Program-made: the position numbers and the translations under genes
From: Tipula vernalis
Taxonomy: Eukaryota; Arthropoda; Insecta; Diptera; Tipulidae
Assembly (NCBI GenBank): GCA_958295665.1
Contig: OY282559.1
Coordinates: 131,915,241-131,979,240, forward strand
Length of the DNA: 64,000 nt
Direction of reading: 5' to 3'
Notes under the pieces: model-generated
The model's database searches: none
What the model saw: only the letters and a program-made list of their open reading frames with translations
Told to the model about the DNA's origin: nothing
Part shown: positions 23,009 through 36,819 of the stretch, one piece after another
Layout of the letters: the number at the start of each line of letters is the position of its first letter
Position numbering within the stretch: the first letter of the stretch is position 1

Positions 23009-26000
23009 AACAATTCAATTAATTACCTAAAATTAGCTTATTTTATAATTAAGGCAAAACTTTCGAAAAATTTGCTTAATGTTCAACCCAAAGCTAGTTA
23101 AAATTTCGGCTTTGATCTTTTAAACGATATTCTGAATTATTACACGGGATATTCAACTCACTGCGAACTATGGATTACAAACTGTTTGTTATCGGGTGCT
23201 TACAAAAATAAAAAAATAGGAATCTTATATTCCATGATATGAAAGAATTTTTTGTATTAAGCGTTTGGAAGTTTGATCTTTAAATAATACACGCAGGATG
23301 AAATTTTTTGTAGCCATATAACTCAATTACAAAGAATTTTGATTGAAAATTTTACGAAAGCCCACCTGTCACCCTGCTAGGAGGCAATGGAAATACATCT
23401 AAACAAAAAATAACCATTTTACTATCCAGCCCTTTTACATTTCTTTACACAAGCATATCATTATTAAATCACATAAACTCATAAAAGAACAAATTTTTAA
23501 CTGTTTTCTTATCATTCGCTTATCACGAAAACAAACAAATCACAAAAGTAGAAAAAAAAGGAAATAAAATTAATTAAATTTCCGTTTTGTTGTTGTTGTT
23601 GCTGGTTTGAAATAAAACAATTGCAATAAAAATAAAATTTAACAAAAAAAAAAAAGGAAAAGCTCGCAATAAAAAATCGAAAGTTTTCGTCTCGCGCGCG
23701 TATCACATGTTATCGTACACATATAAGGAAAATGAACATAAGTATGTAGGAATATGGGAAAATTATATATCGTTTGATAGGGACGTGCTTCCCAAACAGA
23801 GTACGTATATAGAATTTAAACGTGCAAATTACATCAGCATAACACTTTCTTACATACTACTTGTATTGTATGAGCTTTTGAATGAGTTTATTTATGTTGG
23901 TTGATATACAAATTCGATAAATTTTAATTTTAAGTGATTTTCAAAATGTATTGTGTAATTTAAATTTAATATATACACTTAACATTATCTTATTCATCCC
24001 AAACACACAAATGAAAGACTAAATTATTTACCTTAACAACATATTTACCATAATATTTTATGTATATAAACGTGATATAATGATTGTAATAATAACCATT
24101 ACCATTATTATTACTGTTATTATTATGTATCAATTGATAATTTTTGTCTGTATACATAAAATCCCAATATGACAAAACATGATAAAAATTTTAAATTTGG
24201 TCTAACCAGGTACACTCGTATGTAATAAATAAAAGGATATCTCTTCATATAGGGTACTGCACATTTTAAAATTCCTTAATTAATTATTAAATTATAAAAT
24301 TAATTCTAAAACAATAACAATAATAATCATAATAACAAAAGGAGTGATATCTCTATAAAGACTTTAGTATAATATAGATGTAGGATATTTCATATTTTTT
24401 ACATATACATAAAAGCTTTTGGTAGTAGCATCAATATTAGTCATTATTTGAATAATCCGATAAATAATTCAACATTTTTACTTTTTTTGGTTTAATTAAG
24501 AAAACAAAATAGTAATTGATTATTTTTAATTAATAAAATATGATTTATTTATAAAGCAACAACAAAATATCCGGCTTGTTATTTTATGATGACAAATATG
24601 TACTGTGACATACATCATTTTGATATAAAGCTTTTATTGAATGTTGATGCATTAATTAAAATATTTTTTGGAAAATAGCTATTCGAGGTTAATTTTATCG
24701 CGAAAAATGAATAAGTTATTGCTGGTATTTGGATCAAACTCTTAAGTAAAAATTTTAGAATTATGCAAAATTATTAGCCACCATCAAACATACAAACCGA
24801 ACGTAATTCAAATAAGATTCTCATTTTGATAATACAAATAAAATTAAATTTGAAAAATGACAGCGAATTTTAGGTCTGCAATTTTTGCTTTCTTTTCATG
24901 ATTTCTTTGTAGAGTATATACAGATATGCTCGCTTTTTCAAGCAAGTGCATACAAACAAACAAAATGTGAAAATGATGATAATAATTTTTATAAGGTATG
25001 GATAAGAAAATTGTATTTTCCCGACAGTCCCCACAATATTTTTTCTATGCTTTGTTCATTTGTCATGATGTTATGTTATGTTGCTTGTTGTTTCTTGATG
25101 ATAATTTAATTGTTTCTGCGGCTTATACATATTGTTAAATGTCTGTTCCAGTGCAGAATTTTTTTTCTATAAAAATAGATATAAAATATTCTAGGGGGTG
25201 ATGAAAAATGATTGGATTAAATATACAAAAAAAAACTCGGTCTGTTATTTAACTTAATTAGCTGCAGACTAAGAAGCTAAATATTGCAGTTCTTCAACCT
25301 TTCTTTAGTCGTCTATTAAGCTAATTTATTATTTTCTAAGAGATGGGGGAATCAAGCCAAAATAAAGAATGAACGAGAAATGTTAGAATTGTATAGTAAT
25401 ATACAAGGCGAATTAGAGTATTTTGAAACAGAATTGGTACAGTTAAACATTTCGAGAAACAACTACACAACGGTAACGGAAATAAGATAATGATCAAATT
25501 AATAGAGGAATTGGAAGCTTTACAGAGGATACAAGAATAAGGAACAACAGGGACTGCAACGGATGATCAACAGGAAAAATGTATTCGTTTTAATATAAAC
25601 TGTGTTGATGTCCAAATACATCTTGGAGCAATCATTAATTTTTATATTTCTTACCGATTCATATTTTACAAGATTTTACGTATTGTCGATTCCAACTCTG
25701 TATATTTAAAATTGTTTTCGAGTGATGTAACGAGTTATCGTGTTACATCGTTGTAATACAATGAGTTCTTTGAATAAATTATAACTGAACTCGTTCTAAA
25801 CTAAATTTAACCTGTTTAGGTAATAAATTATATTTTATGAATCAATAAATTAACCCCTTCTTGGTCAATGTCATGCAACTTATATACATAAATATAAATG
25901 AATATGCTTGTATATGTAGAGTTTACAGTCAATTTTAAATGTTAATTATTGAACTCAGATTTTAAGACTGTCAACTAATGTTCCTGATATTTTATTCCAG

Positions 26001-26250
26001 AATCCTAATAAACTATATTGCAAGCAATTTAAAAAAATTCAGATCGAGACTGTTGAATTTGCTTCACGACAAATCGTTTTTGAATTATTTAAGTTTTAGC
26101 GAAAAACATGACAACAAATTCAAATACTCGAGTCCCGCTTAATGTTGGTCGCTACACATTAATCAAAAATAATACATAAAACCTATGTATTTAAAAAAAT
26201 AAAATTTTCAAAAGCGGGTGTTTCCACCTCTTGGCTCTAGTCCTCAATAA
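23009..26250. other. AT-rich sequence without a recognised gene
   Basis: Very AT-rich with many homopolymers. Around 25340-25620 a few fragments read like decayed coding sequence (Glu/Leu-rich, gag-like at best), with stops. A small perfect inverted repeat (GATGTAAC/GTTACATC) lies near 25724-25750. I see no gene, tRNA or element boundary. Confidence 0.45.
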
Positions 26251-26253
26251 TTC

Positions 26254-26600
26254 TTAATACGTCGTATTATATTTAAAATATTTCGTATTTGTGGCGTAGG
26301 TCTTCTGTAATTCTTCTTGCAAAACATCTCTGAGTTCTCTAAATGCCGCTCTAACATATCCAGTATGCGGTCGGTGGGGTGGAGGATGATTCATTGGTTG
26401 TGGAGGATGGTTTATTAATTGAATGACATTACCATGCATAAAAAAAATCAATGTCCAATTTCTCTTTTCACATAGGAAGCATATGAATCCTTAAAATTTC
26501 ATCTAAGTACCGTCCTGATATTAAATTAGGACTGTAAAATCAGTCTTATAATTCAACGATATTCCTGCTCAAACCATCACCGAACCTTAATGAAACTGTA
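26254..26600 (-). pseudogene. Tc1-like transposase remnant
   Basis: Minus strand. Near 26560-26470 two frames give LNYKTDFTVL and GRYLDEILRIHMLP, matching the Tc1 pattern (GRTDLVVL...RYIDEIL...). The open frame 26451-26254 ends with FRELRDVLQEELQK, like the C-terminal end of this group. The DNA between is too short for the full catalytic domain, so the middle has been lost or scrambled. No terminal repeats seen. Confidence 0.5.
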
Positions 26601-26609
26601 GTGGCTGCT

Positions 26610-28285
26610 TACGCACACTTAAACCTGTGACGGCCCATTGTGATACCACAGGATGTATCCCATTTTACCCCTATTGGAACCATTTCGAGCTACTTATGTA
26701 GCGTAAGACGTCCCGCACTTTAATGTTTTCGAGATACGAGAGGCAGTCCATCCTGAACTTACCTAAGTGTTTGTGCCTTCTGAGAGCCATAGCTGGACAC
26801 GAGCAAAGGAAATGGACCAACGTCTCTTCCTCCTTTTCGTCCAAGCAGCTTCTGCAGAAGTCATTAGCCTCCAGACCCAGCCTTCTTGCTTGTTCTCCAA
26901 AAAGGCAGTGTCCCTTGAGAATTCCTACGACCGTTCTTAATTCACGTCTGCGTAAGGATATTAATACCCTAGTGCCCCCGAAGTCCAGCTTTGGCCAAAC
27001 TTGTCTTGCAACTCTACAGGTGAGGGTGTTAGACCACTTTTCCGCCGCTGAGGATAGCGCCTGCTTCCCAAGTGCTTGTCTCAGCGCTGTAATAGGCCTC
27101 CCCAGACTTGCCCTTTCCGGTTGCAGCTGGAAAGTCGTAACATGCCTAGCAAGTTCATCTGCCCTGCAGTTCCCCATGACGCCCGAGTGACCTGGGACCC
27201 AGACTATACCTGGATATTGAAATGCTCACCCATCTCATTTAGAGATGAGTGACAACTCAACGCCACCCGTGACGCCAAAGACACCGATTCTAACGACCGG
27301 ATGTTAGCTTGACTGTCCACATAGATTGTGATATCGTCTGAGGATAACACATTATGATTTAACTACGTCATGACCTCCGCGACGAATAGAAATGTTTACA
27401 TTTAATTTGTCACAGAATACTCCAGCTCCTACTTTGCCGTCTAGCTTGGAGCCATCTGTGAAGAATTGCAACGCTTTTGTTTCCGATAACGGTCTATCCC
27501 TCTAGGATTCCCTTGAAGGGAAGGTCCGAAATCGCTTCTCGAAGCGTAGAGTAGGTTTAATGTAGTCAAGATTCGCCAGCTCATCCTTCAACGATCTAAC
27601 AATAGTAGAGTGTCCTATACTAAGACACCTCCACTGAGAGATGGCTGCAAGTCGTACAGCCATATTTGCCGCCATCTGTTTGCCAAAAATGTCGACCGGA
27701 AGAAGGTGCAACATAACCTCTAAGGCACTTATCGGTGTCGACCTCAATGCCCCGCTAACAAGCATACAGGCTGTTCTTTGCACCCTCTCAATCTTACTTT
27801 TATAAGTTACATTATTCAGAGCTAGCCACCAAACCCCCACCCCGTACATGAGTACAGGTCTCACTACAGCGGTGTAATGCCAGTGTACCAGCTCCGGATT
27901 CAGACCCCAACTATGACCAATGGCGTTCCTACAGGAGTACAAAGCAATAGTAGCTTTGTTTATTCTCTCCAACATGTTGGGCTTCCAACTAAGCTACTGT
28001 CCAAGATAATGCCCAGATATCTAGCTCTGTCAGTAAAAGCAAGTCCTTTAAGGTAGGAGGGACAACTACCGGGATTTTGTATTTGTTAGTGAAGAGTACC
28101 AGCTCTGTCTTGGACGGGTTAATACCAAGTCCAAATTTGCCAGCCCATTTCGTAACGATGGTAAGCGCATTCTGCAATACGTCTACAATCGTGCCCAGGA
28201 ATTTCCCGGTAATAGCTAAAGCTGCGTAAGGGATAACTTCAATACCCAATTTAATATTTAAGAGAATAGTGTAATTAAATGTCAA
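26610..28285 (-). pseudogene. 5'-truncated Loa-like LINE (RT end, RNase H, zinc finger)
   Basis: Minus strand. The fragment begins in the RT, where the expected YADD box is degenerate (near 28225), and continues with GLGINPSKTEL. The frame 27975-27502 has WGLNPELVHWHY, VRPVLMYG and RSTPISALE, parallel to the Loa element at 50-55 kb. RNase H is decayed (FTDGSKLDGKVGAGVF near 27460, then VWVPGHSG...GNCRADELA near 27200). The last frame (27177-26671) ends with a CRSC...HFLCSC zinc finger. Stops and frameshifts separate the blocks. The 3' end is not sharply defined and I see no poly(A). Confidence 0.8.
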
Positions 28286-28599
28286 TACTCATCTTCTTGT
28301 TCCATTTTTTTATACTCGTTAAATGACAGATGTAGATGTATTCTAATCTTTTTTTTTTTGTATAATTTATTGCGAAAAACCCCATTTGTGCTTAAAGAGA
28401 GAACTATAATTCGATAATCTGCAATAATTTTCGATATGATGACAATGTATTTTGACACGTGTATAACCATTTTTCATTCTCTCACAAAATTTCTATCAGG
28501 CTAGAAGTATCTCCGTTCTTATACCAAAGTAACCAAGAAGATTTGTATAAGTGAAACAATATTAATAAAATTTATGTTACAAATTGAGAAATCTACGTG

Positions 28600-31500
28600 T
28601 GGGTACTGCATTTTTATTCGAATCCCGGAACTAGCGCAGTAAAAACTAAAACAACCTTACATTAGTTTTATTTTCCTTGGAGCCGGATGCTAACCAATTG
28701 GCATCCAACCAACCAGTTCATTAACATCCAGTTAATGTAATCCAGTATAGTGATAATCCTGAAGTGCATTACAAGCAAATCAAATCAAATCAGCGGTAGA
28801 ACAATAGCAGTCGGTGAAGAGGGCACGTGGATCATTGAGCAATAAATCGAGAGGTAGCCATCTTGAGAAGCGGAAATTTAAGGTAATCTGTTTTTTTCTT
28901 TTCCCATATTAACATATGGTATATCAATTAGACTATATTCGGCATTTAATTAACGTTTGGTATATCGTGATAGTGTGACAAAATAGAATAATTATTAGAC
29001 AAGCGTTAATTTGATAATTTTCAATAAGGAAACCCTAATAAAACGGAAGGCTACTATTAAAGGCCAATTTACAAAATTTAACAACTTCATTAAGTCGAGA
29101 GGGATGGACGCGAATCTGGAGGAGTTGAAAGTTTAACTATCCAAGACAAATCAATTGTACGAGCAATTCATTTATGTGGAAGATCGAATGTTTGAAGTGG
29201 ACCATACGGTAGTATTCGAGATGGACGCGATAGATAAAGTGTATTTTCAAGTAGTGGCTAATATTCAAAAACTGATCAGGCAGAAAACATTAAACACAGG
29301 GTCAGGTACAGATCAAAATGAAACTACTAATAATTTGTTTCATACCAATTTCCGGTCCGATTTCAAATTACAACGCCTGAACCTTCCAACCTTTGACGGC
29401 AATGCTAAATAATGGCAATCGTTTTATGACATCTTCACCTCCACAGTGCACGAAAACACCAACTTGCCTCCAGCACCGAAATTTAAATATTTGCTCGGTC
29501 AATTACGAGGTGTGGCATATACACCTATTTGTCATTATCACGTCGATAATTCGAATTATTTTGAAGATATGACCCATCTTGTCAAAAAATACAATAAGAA
29601 GAAGCCCATAATTAAAAGATACATTCGAGATTTCTTTGCTATCAGCAAATTCAACAAGGCATCATCCGAAAATATGACGAAGTGACATGATGTATAGTCG
29701 ATGAAACAGTGCGCGGATTAAAACCACTAGGGCAGCAAGCTACCGAAAGAGATCCATGGATAATTCTGTTAGCCAGTGATAAATTGGAGAAGAAACACGG
29801 CGTCTGTGGAAATACGAAACGGTGGATGTCAATTACCCCACAATAGAGTTCCTTGATTTCCTAACGAAGCGTGTGGATGCATTAAATGAAACCACTCATA
29901 TTCAAGAAAGGCCGAAAGGAAATAACCAGCATACCAGACCATTTGGGGCGAGATTATTTCACACTATTGGCTAGTTACCTAACCGTCCAATTTGCAACAC
30001 GAACCACAGATTATTTGATTGCTCAAAATTCAGGAAAAGATGTTACAACTGTTTGAGTTATGAGCAACTAACTACTAGTTGTAAAAGTACCAAACACTGC
30101 TGGAAATGTCCTAAGCGTCATAACATGCTTCTGCATAATACACAAGCTCAAGTATCCCCAAATGTAAGGCGTACCTATTTCGTACCAGGCCAGAACGAGA
30201 CCGAAGCTACTAACAACTATGTTACAGTAAGCGTGCATCACTCCAACCCACCCAACGATACCTCCTAAAAAGCAGTGCCCTCATTAATTCAGCCAAAAAT
30301 TACTATCTTGCTCACAGCGATTATTGAGGTACAAGACATATATGGTAGTTCGATAAGTTGTCGAACCTTATTAGATACTGGTTCGAAACATTGATTTATT
30401 TCTAAATAATTCGTTTCCAGGTTGAAGGTGCCGAGTTTTAAAACGAATACCAAGGTCAACACGCTAAATAATGCCGTAGCCGGTTATTTAAAAAGGACAG
30501 CAAATTTGTATATTAGATCACGAGTCGATCAAACCTATAGTTTCCAAATAGAGGCATTAATCATGCGAACCATAAGGCCCACTTTACCGTCCATGCAATC
30601 CAGCAATCTTCAGCTACATTTATTAGATAGATATAACCCACTAGCCGACACAAGTTTCAATGTACCTATGAAGGTTGGCGTATTATTAGGATGTGAGGTG
30701 AGCCATTACTCCAATCGCTTCAAGATTCGAAGTTCGTGCAAGGTAACCATAACACGCCTATTTCAATAAATTCCAGGTTCAGATGGATAATAGCTGGACA
30801 GCTGAATATTAGCTGTCACTCACTCACTACAAGTATGCACTCGGAGGCTGCCGTTGTAGCAGATTAAGAACCAATTAACGATCTGTCTTATATTGCAGCA
30901 TCAATAGAAAGGTTTTGGAAGATCGAAGAGTTAATATCAGTATAAACGTTAAGTAAAGAGGAAAAGATGATGGTTGAACAATTTAGGAACACGTCCACCT
31001 TGAGCCACAATAAAAATACCGTCTGCCTATCATTTAAATATAGCCCGCCTAAGCTTGGCGACAGTTGATCGCAAGCAACCCGAAGATTTTATGCATTAGA
31101 AAATCACCTGCAGAGAGATGCTGAGTTAAAGCAAGCATACCATCAGTTCATGGCAGAATACTTAGTCTTGGATCACATGGAACTCATACCTTTGAATGAA
31201 ATTGAGACCAGATCTTTCATCTACCACATCATCCTGTTACAAAAGAGTCCAGCAGTACCACGAAGGTTCGGGTAGTATTTGATGCGTAGCCAACAACGAC
31301 AAAAATTATCACCGTATCCTATGGAGAGATGATCCCAATTCCAGCCTGAAACATTACCGGTTAAAAACCGTCATCTACGAACCGGCTTCCTCACCGTTTT
31401 TAGCAATTTCTGCACTTCACGAACTTTTCGGCGAGAAATATACCAAGGCAAGTTAGATATTAAGATCTGACTTCTATATGGATGATTTAATGTCAGGAAC

Positions 31501-33100
31501 TGACGACTTAGAGTCCGCACAGCTAATACAACTCGAGATTATAAATTTACTGAAATCAGGACGATTTAACATTCGAAAATGGTCTTCTAATCACCCTCAA
31601 CTACTGGCAAATATTCCAATTGAAAATCAGGAAATGACAGCCTGGGAGATCATAGACAATCAGATGGTATCTGTATTAGGTATTAAGTACAACCCTATTC
31701 AGGACCATTTTTCCTTCAGGATAACGCTGCCATCAATACGCAAATTTACTAAAAGATCATTTTTGTCGGAGATCGCTAAAATTTATGGCCCATTAGGACA
31801 TTTTGCCACCGGTTACGATCGGACTAAAAATATTATTTCAATCTCTTTGGCTACACGGAATCATACGGGATGACGAACTACCATTACACATATCAGAGCA
31901 ATATTGGACTATAAGGTATCAATTATATCAACTTGCTGAATTAAAATTTCCTAGATGGCTTAATGGATTTACAACAGATCAACTAATTGAATTGCACGGT
32001 TTCGGAAATGCATCCTTAAACGCTTACGCAGCAGTGATCGATTCCCGATCGATTATAAATGGCCATCCTAAGATCACTCTACTAGCCGCAAAAACTCGAG
32101 TAACGCCGATTAAGGCACTGAGTATACCCAAACTTGAACTAAGTGCTGAAACATTACTGGTACGATTATTGAACACTGTATTACGATCGCTTAAACTCCA
32201 ACAGCAACCTATCATATATTTATATTCGGATTCGACGATAACTTTACAATGGTTATCCAAACCACGAAAACTTTTAAAGGTGTACGAAGCAAACCGTGTA
32301 TAAAAGATAATGCAATCGACGAAGCTTTGCCAATGGTATTTGGTTGCAACCGAGAATAATCCTGCAGATCTTGCCACTAGAGGAGTAAATCCGGAAGAAT
32401 TGATGACCAACATAACCTGGATCAATGGACCAGAATTTCTACATTTAAACGAACTCTAGCTTATAAAACCACCCATAATGTATGAGACTGTGGAAGCCCT
32501 CTCCAATTTAGTCACTGTACAGTCAAATTTGTCTATTATAAGCACATTAATTGCCAGGTATTCAAACTTTCGAAAAATGTTACATATTGTAGCCTATATT
32601 TTACGTTACAAACACAACTTGTCGTCTAAATCGTCAAACCCAATAGTTAGTAAAAATCTGACGTTAGATGAGATATATAGTTTTGTTCAGTCAGAAGCTT
32701 ATGGGAAAGAGATACAGTTACTTTTAAATAACAGAACTTTACCGAACAGCATGATGCTAGACATCCCATAGTCTTACCTATCGACCATTTAATCACCCAA
32801 ATGATAGTACGCGAAGCGCATTATAAAAATCTACACGCTGGTGCAAGAATGATGAATACCATATTGAAATAGAAATTTGTTATTCCGAGATGTAAAAATC
32901 TTCTTCGACGTACCATCCATATGTGCTTTGTGTGTCGACGCTACAAAATATTTCATTTAACTTCTGATCTTGGTGCATAATTTGCTTGCCACAGAAAATA
33001 TACGTTCGCTTGATGTAGATGTAGGTTGGATAGAGTTGAGTGCATCGCACAGTTGTTTCAAATACGTTACTCAAGTTCCGGTCGCCTCAATTGATTGAAA
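28600..33100 (+). pseudogene. decayed BEL/Pao LTR retrotransposon (gag-PR-RT-RNaseH-partial IN)
   Basis: Domains follow BEL/Pao order but are broken by many stops and shifts. Gag-like frames (about 29040-29690) include LPTFDGNAK and an FYDIF block. Two Cys/His knuckles lie near 30035-30140 and a protease-like LLDTGSK near 30370. The RT box is FYMDDLMSG (about 31470). The RNase H region (about 31900-32450) reads LHGFGNAS where the family has an Asp, so a catalytic residue is lost. An integrase zinc-binding region, H...H...C-x2-C, lies at about 32810-32950. The integrase core is absent and no LTR pair was found. At ~4.5 kb it is shorter than the usual 6-7 kb. Confidence 0.75.
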
Positions 33101-33262
33101 TTCCTTTAAGTAGTTAACTTTCAATTCAGGATTGTATTCTGTATTCAAACAATTTTAATCAACACATATACATTTTATTTCGCACTACAACACTTTTTAA
33201 ATGACATTTTAATTCCTTTTTAATCTTTACACTATCGCTTCGCAAATACTACTAATCCGATC

Positions 33263-33544
33263 TCGAAAGTTCATGACTTTTCTAGTTAGAATAGTGTTAA
33301 ACCTTTAGAACTGTTTTATCATGGAAAATCCCATTTAGTACAGTAAAACATTGAACTATTACTTTAACTTATTCTATCACAAGCTAGGTGTCACCGTCAC
33401 AATAAATATATTGTGACGGTGACACCTAATGTGTAATAGAAGAAGTTAAATGAATAGCTCAATGTTTAACTGTACTAAAATGGAATTTTCCATGATAAAA
33501 TTGTTCTACACTATTCTAACTAGAAAAATCATGAGCTTTCTAGA
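33263..33544. mobile_element. palindromic foldback/MITE-like element, 282 bp
   Basis: The whole segment is an imperfect inverted repeat. The outer arms share CTAGTTAGAATAGTG and its complement CACTATTCTAACTAG. The centre (33386-33427) is a perfect 19-bp inverted repeat, AGGTGTCACCGTCACAATA and its complement, around a 4-nt loop. Near-complete self-complementarity with no coding content fits a non-autonomous foldback or MITE. A clear TSD was not found. Confidence 0.75.
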
Positions 33545-33879
33545 AGTTTGGTTTATGTATAGGCAATAATTTTTTAAGTGTGTAGTAACATATTTAGATT
33601 TCGTTCCTTAAAATTGGCTCTGCTCAAAATTATTTCATCAGATATGCGATTATAGCTGTATTATTTGTTTTGCAATGCCCAGGTGTTAAACCTCTTGCAA
33701 CACAATGTATCACATTGTAATAAATAACATTGTAAAACTGCTACATTAAAATAAAGTTTTTGTTATTGGAAAAAATAATTTTTTTCTCTTGATTTTTTGT
33801 GTTATCATTACTAAGAAAGCAGTTTCACTATTATGTAGGAAGCTGGAAATTCTGCAAATAAAATAATTTAAAGTTTTCG

Positions 33880-34480
33880 TCTTCCACTTTCAATAATCTT
33901 TAAAGCGATAAAACGATACCGGGAGTTCGATTGTACTTTCGAGCGTCCAGGAAGGGGGCGTCCGCAAACCATCAATGTCCCACAGTTTCCCAAAATTATC
34001 AAATATCGGACTCACCGAAATTCACAATCGAAGATGGGTCATGGAGCCAGGATTCTTCATGTAAACCGCGAAGCAGTTCGATTAATAACAAAATAAAACC
34101 TTAACACCTATTCGTTTAAGTTCCAAAAAGTTTCACTTCTTGATGTAAAGTGTTACTGTAATAGTTCCGGAGAGAAAAATCCAGAATATATATTTTTGCA
34201 ATTGAATGATACAGTTAACAATTGAATAATGTTACAATCGTTGAAATGACCATATTTGGTCAAGAACACCTCTCGGAGAAGCTTGAATTATTATCAGAAG
34301 CCAAAAACCTAACTTCCGTTTTGGTTTGGACTGGATTTACAGCTATTGCCCAAATTAATCAATGATCGGCTTTATGGAATGGCCACCTTTATCTCCGGAT
34401 TTAAATCCTCTCTAATATTTTGTTTACACATTCTTGGAGACTAAAGCCTGCACCACAGAAATATTTTAAACTGCTGCTGA
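33880..34480 (+). pseudogene. Tc1-like transposase remnant
   Basis: An N-terminal linker-like GRGRPQTI lies near 33950-33985. The catalytic-domain signature MEWPPLSPDLNPL lies near 34376-34415, followed by YFVYTFLE. W-P-x-x-S-P-D-L-N-P is a hallmark of Tc1/mariner transposases. Stops occur throughout and the central DDE region is badly decayed. No inverted terminal repeats were recognised. Confidence 0.5.
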
Positions 34481-34829
34481 TATGTTTGGTAAGCATTCAA
34501 AGTTATGTATTGATGCTCAATGAGGCTATTTTGAAAATTTTTAATGTTTCGATTAGATAAAAGTGATATTAAATAATCGAGCTATTTTTTAAGGCCAACC
34601 CTTCCGAGTAACAATTAAAAACAATAAGGTAGTGGTACAAAACTGAAAGACAATAAACAATAACGTCTTTAAAAAATGCAGAGATGGGATTTATTGAATG
34701 ACTGAAAAGGTTTAGTCATATGAATGTCGAGCACTAAGGAGACTTCCCAAGCTAAAACCACCAAATTTTAAAAACGTATTTATGCAAAAGTCGAATAACA
34801 TATTTCCATTTGTTTGCAACATGGTGTAC

Positions 34830-35290
34830 TTGATTGATTGATTTATTGATTTAGTGTGTACGACCAAGCCTAAGGCAAGTTTTCCGAATACGCCGGGTCC
34901 ACCGTACACCGTTTTACACATAACAAAATCGAGGGAAAGGAAAGGTATATTAGTAACAAAGAATCAACCCAGTTTCAGACACCTAAGTAGTTGATAGTTA
35001 GTAAATTTGTTAGTAATAAATATAGTAAAATAAGTTAGTACAGGACAATACAATTTCTAACTACAAGTTCAATTTCTGCTTCTCAGTGTCTCTTGAGGCC
35101 AGTTCCAACTAAACGAAACAATTTGAAATATAAATTAAAATATAGAATTAATAATGAACCATCCCCTTCCTTCTATTAATCTGATAAAATATTTAAGTTA
35201 AATTCGAATTTAATTCCAGTGGCACCATTTCGGCCCCCCTCTCCCGAGGAACTGGGAGCCGAGGATATTCCGGGTTTCCACCCTGTAAAA
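34830..35290 (-). mobile_element. possible SINE or LINE 3' end with (AATC)n tail
   Basis: Read on the minus strand, a GC-richer segment (about 35290-35220) and a conserved-looking block (GTACGGTGGACCCGGCG, about 34905-34890) end in CTTGGTCGTACACAC followed by ATCAATAAATCAATCAATC. A short tandem tail of this type is usual for some insect SINEs and LINEs. I see no protein or A/B box that would fix the class. The open frame across it is probably not coding. Confidence 0.4.
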
Positions 35291-36819
35291 TTGGTATTTT
35301 TTGTTCATATTTTGGGGAAAAAAAATTTGCAACCAAATTTTTAGGGAAAAGTAAACAACTAAAATTATAAAATCATTAAATAAATTATAAATTTTTAATT
35401 AACTAATGTTACGTAATTAGAATTAATACCACATAATACATATAACCGTTCCACTTAAACAAGCCCTTCAAATTAAAACTTAAATTTAAATTAATGATTA
35501 GAAACCGCCATACTTCTTTTAACTGCTAAAATATTTGAGTTAAATTAGAATTTAAATTTAGTACCTGAAACAAATTAAATTAGTATTTAAATTATTACAC
35601 TCTTTTTCTCCATTAGTTTTTCCATCGGAGGTTGAGGGAGATGGCGAATTTTCATTATATCATCATCATTTTCTCATCCGATCCCTCAAATTTGTGTTTT
35701 TTTATTTATTACAGAAGGAGTAGCATTTCCTCGATTTGAAAGAGAATACAAGAACAGAAATCCGATAATATGTAACATTTCTTCCAGATTTCCGGACAAA
35801 TAATTTATTAAGTCCTTTTATGGTAGTTTATGCACAATATGCAAACTTATTAGATAATAAGAGACATAACAATTCTACTTGAATCGGAATCACTCCAATA
35901 TCTAATGGTATATATATACAAACAATACAGACATATAATAGAAAATAAATACCTTCATCAAACGGCTAGTGAAGAACAGAAGTAATCCAAGTAATATTTG
36001 TACAAAAACTGAGCTATGTCGCTTTGTGGAGTTCTTTGTCATCATATTAGTTAGCGCAAAAGTAATCCATGGACCCATGTTGAGCACTCGCGACTTAAGA
36101 ATAAAATAGTTCTATTTGTATAAAACTCAATACTGAGAAAATCGCAAACAAATTTTTGGATCATGATATCATTTAAATTATATACATGATAATAATAATT
36201 CTTGAAACGTAAAATTTGTTGAGCATTATAAATCAGTAGGTATCAAATTAACATAGTTTTGGCCATCTGATTAGTTGTAAAATGAATTTTATTTATTTGG
36301 ATAGAACCTTTTTCATAATTATTATATAATCATAATTTCGTTTAAAGGTTTGATTTGCATGATAGAACCTTTTTGCTTTAATTATGAGAAATTATAAAAA
36401 CAGAAAATTTGTATTTGTTCAAAAAGTTTTAGCTGTTTGTTTACATAAAATCTTAATTGAATTTTTAAATAAAATTTAATTTGGTGGATAAATACATACT
36501 TTGTCTATTTACTATGTTTACACCATTTAAAATAAAAAGTATAGTTTATAAAAATATAATAAACATTAAACAAAATAAAAATTATTATAACATTTTATTT
36601 TGTAGTAATTCAGGTACATATTTTTAAATCTACATAATTTCTAATTCAGTTTTAATTCAACACAGCATCGGTTCTTAATTTTTGTTCACGGTGAGTTATT
36701 TTAAACTAATAAACAAACATCTTACAAGTAATATTGAGAACCACTTTGTAATAATCAATATCTGGCGGCGTCATGAAGCAAAATGCGGCCTGCAAGTCGA
36801 TTTTTTGTTTTAGGTCGAT
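35291..36819. other. AT-rich sequence, no gene
   Basis: No recognisable gene. A repeated ATAGAACCTTTTT occurs near 36302 and 36362, with a similar inverted form near 38645. It may be part of the ends of the transposon at 36.8-38.4 kb, but the match is too short to be sure. Confidence 0.4.

Noticed and set aside
34712..34921. Minus-strand frame with GGPGVFGKLALGLVVHTK
   Set aside because: It lies across the tail of a SINE/LINE-like 3' end and runs into the (AATC)n repeat, so it is probably untranslated repeat sequence.
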